Shown here piece by piece: positions 56,212 through 64,000 of a stretch of 64,000 nucleotides of DNA. This stretch comes from Amyelois transitella (lineage: Eukaryota; Arthropoda; Insecta; Lepidoptera; Pyralidae): NCBI RefSeq assembly GCF_032362555.1, contig NC_083517.1:1074001-1138000 (forward strand), written 5' to 3'. Both the position numbers and the translations under genes were made by a program. Position 1 is the stretch's first letter. Each line of letters opens with the position of its first letter. The notes beneath the pieces were generated by a model. The model did no database searches. It was not told the origin of the DNA and saw only the letters and a list, made by a program, of their open reading frames with translations.

Positions 56212-57715
56212 CAAAAACCTTGAAAGATAAAGCTTGAAAAATATGGATTCAGATACAAAGCTATAAACATTTGATTTAATTGATGGATACAATGATCTTT
56301 AGATTGACTTTTGAGTAGTAAATTATAGCAGCGACTGAAACTGAGCAATTAATTAAATAAAATATTTTCACTTGCGGTCAAATTGAGCGATCACAGAAAT
56401 TTTCTGATCTACCTACTGTTACATTTCTGAAGAACCGACATTGTTAGTGCGACAAAGGCTAAATTATTAGATTTTATTGAGAAGAAATTAGGTACTTGGT
56501 ATTGGAAATTGAGGTGTTTCAAGTCCATACAGAATCGATTGTGGATATTTTTGTATTATGTTCCCAGTGTTCACAAAGTCGTTTTATAATACTTCGGGAC
56601 CTGAGGTTCGCTACGTCTTATGTAAGGCAGTGCATTGAGTGTCCGCCATTAAAGATGCTTGTATATATATTTGTAAAGATTTAGAGCAATTAAATCCAAA
56701 TTATTGGGATTACGAATTTTCATTTCTTACTTTTAAATCGTCAAATCTTATTTCCTTTTTTAACATTTTTGACATCAGCCATCACGTGTCTGATAAGACA
56801 TTATTTGACATAAGACATAATTTTTCTGATTTTTATGATTTTTCCTTTACATAATTATCTAGTAAGAAAATAAAACAACAATTTACTAAATTAGTTTATT
56901 TTTAGTTATCAACATTTACATTTTTACAACCACACAATTTTTTACATCATTATTCATATGCCTTAACTTCATCTACTTCCAGATATTTTCATCAGGATGA
57001 ACCTAGAGGTATTAGGAGAAAGAATATACAACAAAATATTTTGAACTTAACTAGTTTGCAAATTGTTAAACTGTTGCTTGCGATCTGGCGGCATGATATG
57101 AATGAAGGGCTTTTTTCTACCACCAGAGGCCAAAGCATACATTAACATACATACCTACATATAATCACATCTTAATCCGTTGCGGGGAAGTCAGAGCCAT
57201 CAGTCTCGAAAAGACTGAAAGGCCACGTGCTGCTGTAGGTATGTCTTAACGATGAAATTGAGATTCAAATAGGGACAGGTTGCTAGCCCATCACTTGCAA
57301 GAAGAATCACAAATTTATTAGCTTTTCCGTTAGTCGCCTTTTGCGACATCCTCGGTTACGGTCCTATTCTAAAGTGTCAGAAACCACACGGCACCTTAAC
57401 CTCGACAATAAAGAAAACTTTTTATTACATTAATCCTACTGTAGCGGGAGCGATGATTCGGCTCGACCGCCACCAAAGGGAAGATCTTCCACCAGGCTGG
57501 TGTTATGCCTGGGGAACCGCGCGACACACGATGTTGTGTCGGAGGTTGTATATATAGCTCCAATCCATGAAAATCTTTGAAGTCGCGATTTAAATTCTGC
57601 GCTGCTATTGGTTGAGCGCGTCAATTTCTTCGCGATGATTGGACAGTAGTTGTTTGATTGGATGTTGTGACGAGTGGCGTAGAGATGTCGCCACAGTACC
57701 TAAATCGATATTTAA
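56212..57715. other. Intergenic between convergent cuticle and ZP genes
   Basis: AT-rich to about 57100 with no gene. Then a reverse GTGCCG-SINE (57143-57394) and the reverse solo LTR (57440-57695). A short ORF at 56496-56854 has no recognisable content. Confidence 0.6.
57440..57695 (-). mobile_element. Solo LTR-like element in the ZP gene 3' end
   Basis: Reverse complement begins TGTGGCGACATC and ends CCCGCTACA, 256 bp. Flanking tetranucleotides are GTAC and GTAG (ZP sense), a possible duplication with one change. It starts 20 nt after the ZP stop codon, same strand. AATAAA (57426-57421, minus) follows 14 nt after its end. Confidence 0.78.
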
Positions 57716-60700
57716 CTAAGTTGTATGCAAGATGTCAATGTTCTGGTCCGGCCAGTGGACTCTTCGGTGCGTGGAGACTGTGTCGAAGCCCACGTTGTCG
57801 AACGAGTGGTAGTCCTTCTGCAGACTCAGCTCGGCTAGATTCCGATATCTGTGCAATAAAGTATTTTTTTTTTTACTCAATAATATGAATGTGAGTAGAC
57901 GAAGACTCACATTCACTCATCCCACAAGGAGACTAGGTATCATGTCAGCAAGTCAGAGAAAAAGTACGTAACACCGGATTACTTTCTGAATGTTATTCGA
58001 GGCTATTAAAGGAAAACTGGGGCATCAATAAAATATTTAATAATAAAATATAATAATTCCCCGATTCGGGGAATAGCTCCCAAATGTTGGAGAGCCGTGA
58101 CATTATCTATACATTAGAATCCCGATTATCCGAAATCGCGTCACGGCTCTAGTACCGCGCAACTAGCGACACATAGCGACAAGTTTAAACGCACCTCCAA
58201 ATGTTTACCTACTCCTCTCATCTCAATGAAGAGACTGAAACTTGAGGATGAATGTCAAGGACCATATCACGCAGAAGCTTTTGACGCTCTAGAAAAAGCT
58301 TGTTAGTGGTTTGAAAGACAGGAGGAATCAGATTCCTTATAGCTGTTACAACAGAAGCTCATCAGGGATTTGGCTGCAATGAAAAGATGTGATTGAACCA
58401 CATGTACCTACATATCTATAATTATTTTTTAAATAATTTTGTCTAAACGACGTTTGTGCAAATGTCAAACTCATTACATAATATAACATTTAAATTTCAA
58501 ATATTGTTTGATTTGACTATAAAATCGATTATCCGAATTGCCACTGGTTTTAATTGATTCGGACAATCGGGATTCTACTGTACTAGATCGAGGGTTGTCT
58601 CTGTCAATGACAAGAAAAAAACAACTGGATTAAAGATTAACCTCTTGACGAGGATGCAGCAGCCGAGGAGCAGCAGCACTTGCACGGCGAGCCAGGCCAG
58701 CGCCAGCGCGACCAGCAGAAGCTCGTGAACGCACACCAGCGCCGCATCAGGCGTCACCTCTTCTGCTGCTTGTGAGAGAGAAAGATAGATTCAGTCACGT
58801 CTATACCCCTTGCGGGGTAGACAGAGCCAATTTTCTTTAAAAAGACTGAAAGGCCTCGGTCAGCTGTTATGGATTTACGATGGAATTGAGATACAAATAG
58901 TGGGAAAGACATGGAGTGGTTCTATTCTAAAGGGCGGGGAAACCACACGGCTTTTGAGCAAGATTTTAATAAATTTGGGAATTGGTTCCCAGCGGCACTT
59001 GAGAACTTGTGCCACTTCATATCTTTTCCATGAACGTCGTAAAATGCGACTAAGCAAAAGGCTTAAAAACTTGGGATGGGCTAGCAACCTGTCACTATTT
59101 CAAACTCAATTCCATCTTTAGGACTGTCTTTTCGAGACTGTTGGCTCTGTCTACCTCACAAAGGGTAAGTATACCTATACGTGATTATATCTATATGCAC
59201 ATAATAATCTCTTAATTCCCTTTAAACTTTTATGTGATCCTTAAACATGATTTTGAACTCAGCCTCTTAGTATATTATATTTTTATAGTTAAATACATAT
59301 ATTTATAGTTAGGTACCCAAAAAACATCTAACTCAGACTAGTAAAAATCTATGTATCATATACAAATTATATTCGCTTTTTATAGATAAGCACTTGATAC
59401 ATTTCAACAAGATCTTCTGCGTAGAAGCATGTCACGCGCGAAGCCTTTTATCGAGCGATAAACTATCGCTGTTTCGCTTTTTATTATAACTTATACTAAA
59501 TTAGAAAATAAAGAATAGGATCACTCCATCTCTTTCCCATGCATATCGTAAAAGGCGACTAAGGGATAGGCTTATAAACTTGATATTCATCTATTAGGCG
59601 ACAGACTAGCAACCTGTCACTATTTGAATCTCAATTCTATCATAAAGCCAAACAGCCGAACGTGGCCTACATATCTGTCTTTTTAAGACTGTCAGCCCTG
59701 TTTACCCCGCAAGGAATATGTACGTGATTATACATAATGTATGTATGTACGAAACCCGTAACGCTGCATTATCCAAAAAAGACGCATCGTCATAAAACCA
59801 CGACCACTCTGTCAAGAGTGAACGACTGAGAAGACGAAACGGGACAGCGATATAAAAATGGCGTCGCGTCAAACAAACCGTCCTTCACTCACGTATAGAA
59901 GCTCTATGGTCAGCCCTGACGAGCGTATCCGCCGACAGGATGTCCCTGGAGCCGACCACCATTTCCACCTCGAGCGGCACCCGCCCGCCCCCCCGCGCCC
60001 CGCACTCGGTAGCCCCGCCCTGCGCCACCACCCCGCGCCCCTCGCCCCCGCGGCCCTCCCCCCCCACGGCCTGCACCGAGGCAGCAACGCCCTCTGACGT
60101 CGCGTTAGCACCCCGGGTTATCCTGCTTTGGGAAGCGCAGTTTATCTGCAAAAGACCAAGTCTTTTAGGCGATGGGCTAGCAACTTGTACGGCTTGTAAC
60201 TTTGACGGCCTCTGTGGCGCAGCGGTAGTGCACTTGTCTGTGACACCGGAGGTCCCGGGTTCGAATCCCGGCCAGGGCATGATGAGAAACGAACTTTTTC
60301 TGATTGGCCTGGGTCTTGGATGTTTATCTATTATTTATTATAAAAATGTAGTATCGTTGAGTTAGTATCTCGTAACACAAGTCTCGAACTTACTTCGAGG
60401 CTAGCTCAATCAGTGTAATTTGTCCCGTATATATTTATTTATTTATTATTTATTTGTAACTTGAATCTTAATCTGCAGCTGAACGTGGCCTCTCTCGAGA
60501 TTTTTGGCTCTGTCTACGTAGGTAATTATTATGTATGTATGCATGTAGACCAAGTAGAGTTACAACAATCATTACTTTGTTAATCTCCAGACTGTATACT
60601 GTAAAAGGGACTGAGAAGTTAATCTATTATTAATAATCTAAACAAAAATGCTGCAGTGCAGTTTGTTACCGCTTCTACTGCACTGACGCCTTGGAAGCGG

Positions 60701-63700
60701 CAGTAAACTTAGTTTTAAGTAATTTATTTGACGTCAACCAATGTTGTGAAATCAAAAGAATTATTGAGCGACATGATAGTTTCCTATAATAATGAATAAA
60801 AATTTTGAATTTGAATTGAATTTGAATCATAGTACCAGTTAATACATACATATAATCACTTATTCAGCCCTGGCGGGGTGGACAGAGCCAACACAACAGT
60901 CTTGAAAAGATTGATAGGCCACATTCAGCTGTTTCGCTTAATGTTATTATAGTGTTTTATATACGATGAGATTGATAGTTTTGTCCTCTATAGTAAAAAC
61001 TTGACATCAAAGTAGATATATATTAGTTCATACGAAAATCACATTCCAGGTAATTTGGGTGTAACCTTTTCAATTTTATAATCTTGCATGAATCGTAACA
61101 AGTGGAAAAATTTAGTCTCTGCCTATCCGTCCGGGAAAGAGGCGTGATTTTTTGTTTGTATGTTTACTTAGTGCCGTTTAGTACCCGGCACCAATACAAA
61201 AAAGAATAGGACCACTCCATCTCTTTCCCATGGATGTTGTAAAAGGCGACTAAGGGATAGGCTTACAAACTTGAGATTCTATGTTTAAGCGATGGGCTAG
61301 CGACCTGTCACTATTTGAATCTCAATTCTATCGTCAAGCCAAAAAGCTGAACGTGGCCTGTCAGTAATTTCAAGACTGTTGGCTCTGTCTACCCCGCAAG
61401 GGATGTATGTTTGTATGTTTACTTACGGGGGCACATTTGTTCTCGCAAAATCGCACCATCAGCGCGAACCGTACCACGTGTGAAGTGGGGAACCTGAACG
61501 CTTTGAACCGGGATGCCAGACGCTGGGTACCAGCCATCCACGTGCGAGAGAACGGGGGGAAGTCGACCTAGAAGTACATAGAATAGAATAGAATAGATTT
61601 ATTTATAAATTGGATACAAGGTATCACTTATATTGACGTCACATCACTTATATCTCATTATAACTACTACCGCTTCCAAAACGCATGTGTAGAAGAAGCG
61701 CTGGAACAAATTACACTGCAGCATTTTCATCGGACGTCAATATAGAAATCTCTTAAATCTAAATCATGGACGAATGCACATTGTCTACATTAAAAAACAT
61801 GAATGAATGTAGAACTTGTTATTTCAATACGAATCCATACATCATAAAAAAAATATGTAAGCAACGATCAATGTCCTCAAACCAAAGGCTAATCTTTGAA
61901 CCAAATAAATTTCACTAAGTCGGGGCAAAACCGAAGCAATATTACTGTTAAATTATATACAGACAATTAGTAATTAAATAAATATATGCGGGACAAATTA
62001 CATAATATTGAATAAGCCTCGAATTGAAGTTAGTTTCGAGATTTCTGTTACGAGATATCTACTAAATCGACGGTAATATATTTTATAATAAATCCGTATA
62101 GATACAAGAGTGTTGCCAGTTGTTGCTTTAAATGGCCGGCGACTTGAGCAGCAATCTCAACATTTTTTTTCGGATTCGTAGTACATAATAATCTATACTA
62201 ATATTATAAAGCTGAAGAGTTTGTTTGTTTGAACGCGCTAATCTCAGAAACCACTGATTCGAAATGAAAAATTCGTTTTTGTGTTGAATGGACCATTTAT
62301 CGAGGAAGGCTTTAGGCTATATAACATCACGCTGCAACTATTAGGAACGAAGAAATAATGGAAATTGTGAAAAAAATGGGGTAAATTCTTAATACTTGAG
62401 GGCTTCAATGATGTCCAAAATAACTATTCCACGCGGACGAAGTCGCGGCCACAGTTAGTATAATAATAAACTGTATTCGCTCAGTCAAAGAGTTTAAAAT
62501 TTAATAATAACAGTTGGAATATCTTATAACCCTTCCCTCAGTTACCTACCACCGAACTATTAATATAACTGTATAGTACCCGGTTGACCGAGGTTTGCTC
62601 GGTCTACCAGAGATGGCGCTGATATAATTTCTTAAAACGCGGTTTTTAAAATTTTTCTCGAACCTAGGACCTTGATAAATCGATTCCTTGAGCCGAAAAG
62701 CCCCTAATCTGTAACTTTCATGAAAATCGTTGGAGCCGTTTCAGAGATCCTGATTATATATATACAAGAATTGTTCGTTTAAATATATTAGATAAACTAA
62801 CCTGTCCGGTAGAACAGCCCCTGCTATCCAATAACAGAACAGAGCTGTCTCCAAGACGTGATGATGCAACCAGGTGGTAAGCCTCGATCTCTGTGGTGTC
62901 TGCAACAAATAATTTAATCACATCAACGGTCCGTAACTAGCTCGCAAGTTTCTAAAGCCGATCTCATAATCTCAGGGAGGTGCCGCCGCGAAGACGACCC
63001 AAGCGAAGCCTACCTTTTCTCGAAAATATAAAGTCTGTAATATATTGTTTGTATGCAGAGATCGTGGCAAGTGGAAAGAGGTAGTCTCTGCCTACCCCTC
63101 CGGGAAAAACGGCGTGATTTTATATGTATAAAGTCTGAAAATACCTTATCTAATGTTACCGCTGGATAGTCCATTATCGAAAGCCTATCTAGACTTGAGT
63201 AAAATGTCGATACTATTGTGGGCATTGTGGTGACATCACTAATGTCATACATACTGTTAATCATAGCGAAAAAAATGACGCGCTCTACCTATAGCAGCGA
63301 AGAATCTAATTTACGGATTGGAGCATAAATACTACCTCTGTACCATCAGCTGATTGTCAAAAAACAAAGAGGTTTCAATTGAAATAAATAAAACTTCAAT
63401 TTGAGACGACCGTGTAACGCATGGGTTTAAAAAGTTAGGCCAAACAGACATCATTTATCAAAAACACTATATGCATGACAAGAGACAAACCATAGCGCGT
63501 AATAATAAAGCACACCGCCATCTATTAGAACAAAAACAAAAATAAAGTAAGATTGAACAACCTCCGTCTCAACATCGTCTGTCGCGCGGTTCCCCAGGCA
63601 TCACACCTAGCTAACGTCAGTTATTAAGTTATTAAACTATCGATAGTTAGTCAACACTGATCTTACCCGTCGTCTCTATCCTTAGCTCCAGGGGTTCCCC

Positions 63701-63842
63701 AAGGGACACGGCAGAAGTGCCGGCAGCTGAGTCATCTTGGGCTCTCACCACGTACATGGTGAGCGGGGCTGAGCTGGGGCTGAACACCGCGCTGGCGGAC
63801 GCGAGCGAAGGCGGGAGAGACTCGCTAGCGAGCGACGGTTTG
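57716..63842 (-). CDS. ZP-domain transmembrane protein, 3' part
   Basis: Six minus-strand exons in frame: 63842-63667, 62899-62802, 61567-61427, 60145-59893, 58768-58642, 57848-57716 (TAG). The 5' part lies beyond the right edge. The C-terminal half of a zona pellucida domain is clear: SSAPLTMYVVRAQD, LLLDSRGCSTGQ, RLASRFKAFRFPTSHVVRFA, then MVRFCENKCAP/INC with its paired cysteines. A glycine-rich exon follows (GEGRGGEGRG), with a possible basic cleavage site RITR at its start. Then a strongly hydrophobic span (LLLVALALAWLAVQVLLLLG) and a short cytoplasmic tail ending DILHTT. Insect ZP proteins shape apical extracellular matrix and cuticle; which member this is cannot be told. The donor after the membrane exon (GTTAAT) is weak. 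Confidence 0.88.
58112..58580. mobile_element. Tigger/pogo-like element, 469 bp, decayed
   Basis: TA on both sides and matching inverted ends: CATTAGAATCCCGATTATCC and, reversed, CAGTAGAATCCCGATTGTCC. This wording is typical of Tigger/pogo. Inside, 58244-58396 (+) keeps a C-terminal transposase trace (HAEAFDALEKAC, WFERQEESDSL, LIRDLAAMKRCD) with two in-frame stops. Intron of the ZP gene. Confidence 0.8.
58795..59170. repeat. Two opposed, decayed GTGCCG-SINE fragments
   Basis: Minus piece 58795-58950 (TAGACAGAGCC ... GAAACCACACGGC) and plus piece 58990-59170 (CATGAACGTCGTAAAATGCG ... GGCTCTGTCTACC). Confidence 0.75.
59509..59747 (+). repeat. GTGCCG-family SINE, head missing
   Basis: AAAGAATAGGATCACTCC through GATTATACATAATGTATGTATG. 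Confidence 0.8.
60204..60432 (+). repeat. tRNA-derived SINE, full length
   Basis: TTGACGGCCTCTGTGGCGC, GGGTTCGAATCCCGG, ending TGTAATTTGTCCCGTATAT, about 60 nt from the ZP exon at 60145. Confidence 0.9.
60640..60955. repeat. GAAGCGGCAGTA repeat (+) and GTGCCG-SINE tail (-)
   Basis: 60640-60830 (AATGCTGCAGTGCAGTTTGT ... AATGAATAAAAATTTTGAAT) then 60840-60955 (TACATACATATAATCACTTA ... CACATTCAGCTG). Confidence 0.75.
61085..61165 (+). mobile_element. RTE LINE 3' end, short
   Basis: ATGAATCGTAACAAGTGG ... GTCTCTGCCTATCCGTCCGG ... GAGGCGTGATTTTTTG. Confidence 0.75.
61171..61415 (+). repeat. GTGCCG-family SINE copy
   Basis: Head GTGCCGTTTAGTACCCGGCA, tail ACCCCGCAAGGGATGTATG. It ends a few bases from the ZP exon donor at 61426. 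Confidence 0.83.
61575..61810 (-). repeat. GAAGCGGCAGTA dispersed repeat, reverse
   Basis: AGAATAGAATAGAATAGATT ... ACTACCGCTTCCAAAACGCA ... CACTGCAGCATTTTCATCGG. Confidence 0.78.
61988..62120 (-). repeat. tRNA-derived SINE, truncated and diverged
   Basis: GGGACAAATTACATAATATTG ... TTTTATAATAAATCCGTATAG. Head missing. Confidence 0.7.
62188..62795 (-). repeat. GGGCATCATT repeat and GAGCAAAGCTCGG repeat, both reverse
   Basis: 62188-62458 (AATCTATACTAATATTATAA to GACGAAGTCGCGGCCAC) and 62578-62795 (GGTTGACCGAGGTTTGCTCG to TTTAAATATATTAG). The second ends about 7 nt from the ZP exon at 62802. Confidence 0.78.
63050..63130 (+). mobile_element. RTE LINE 3' end, short
   Basis: GTATGCAGAGATCGTGGC to GGCGTGATTTTATATGTATA. 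Confidence 0.8.
63209..63615 (+). mobile_element. Disrupted solo LTR-like copy
   Basis: Left part (TACTATTGTGGGC, GACGCGCTCTACC, GGATTGGAGCATAAATAC) and right part (CAACATCGTCTGTCGCGCGG, CCCAGGCATCACACC) of the 28875 family, separated by about 200 nt of unrelated sequence. Confidence 0.7.
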
Positions 63843-63934
63843 CTAGAACACCATTTTTATTAACACATATACTATATACATACTAGCCGGAATATGTATA
63901 CCTATGGGAATTTCTGAAAAATATTTACTTTAGT

Positions 63935-64000
63935 TACATACATACATATGGTCACGTCTATATCCCTTGTGGGGTAGACAGAGCCAACAGTCTTGAAAAT
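63935..64000 (-). repeat. GTGCCG-family SINE, runs off the window
   Basis: TACATACATACATATGGTCA ... GACAGAGCCAACAGTCTTG. Confidence 0.85.

Noticed and set aside
56496-56854. Two short ORFs after the cuticle gene
   Set aside because: AT-rich, no family resemblance and no splice or promoter support.

Overview
The window is nuclear DNA from an insect, most likely a moth or butterfly (Lepidoptera). Genes are split into many short GT-AG exons. An insect ZAD zinc-finger gene and a cuticular-protein gene are present. The introns are packed with dispersed repeats of lepidopteran type: tRNA-derived SINEs, RTE-like LINE 3' ends with (TATG)n tails, a partner SINE of about 265 bp, mariner, Tigger/pogo, and a TTAA-targeting element. 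Species cannot be named from sequence alone.

Layout: 1-590 is the edge of a 117-bp tandem repeat. 917-10829 (+) holds ten exons of a KLHL10-type BTB-BACK-Kelch gene whose 5' end lies outside the window. 14428-15778 (-) is a two-exon mitochondrial carrier of the SLC25A29/45/47/48 group. 18832-38400 (+) is a 13-exon ZAD + 12-finger C2H2 protein; one of its introns holds a 4.2-kb array of about 27 copies of half a zinc-finger exon, and another holds a multiply nested transposon stack. 39645-49458 (+) is a 10-exon chondroitin polymerising factor (CHPF) homologue with a mariner in intron 2. 49941-53135 (-) is SCO1, the mitochondrial copper chaperone. 53700-56211 (+) is a Rebers-Riddiford cuticular protein. 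57716-63842 (-) is the 3' part of a ZP-domain transmembrane protein.

The genes do not form one pathway. KLHL10 is a cullin-3 adaptor family, the SLC25 member and SCO1 act in mitochondria, CHPF acts in the Golgi on chondroitin, and the cuticle and ZP proteins are apical extracellular matrix components. Exon joins were worked out by eye from splice consensus, reading phase and remembered family sequence, and every listed join keeps frame.

The most unusual structures are: (1) the intronic array that amplified half a zinc-finger exon together with its 5' splice site; (2) a 4.39-kb element with TTAA target duplications and five subterminal 16-bp palindrome-type repeats, sitting inside one RTE copy and itself containing further nested elements; (3) 3' tails shared between the RTE LINE and the abundant 265-bp SINE; (4) decayed partial copies of host exons beside the real exon in three genes; (5) a solo LTR starting 20 nt after the ZP stop codon that probably forms its 3'UTR.
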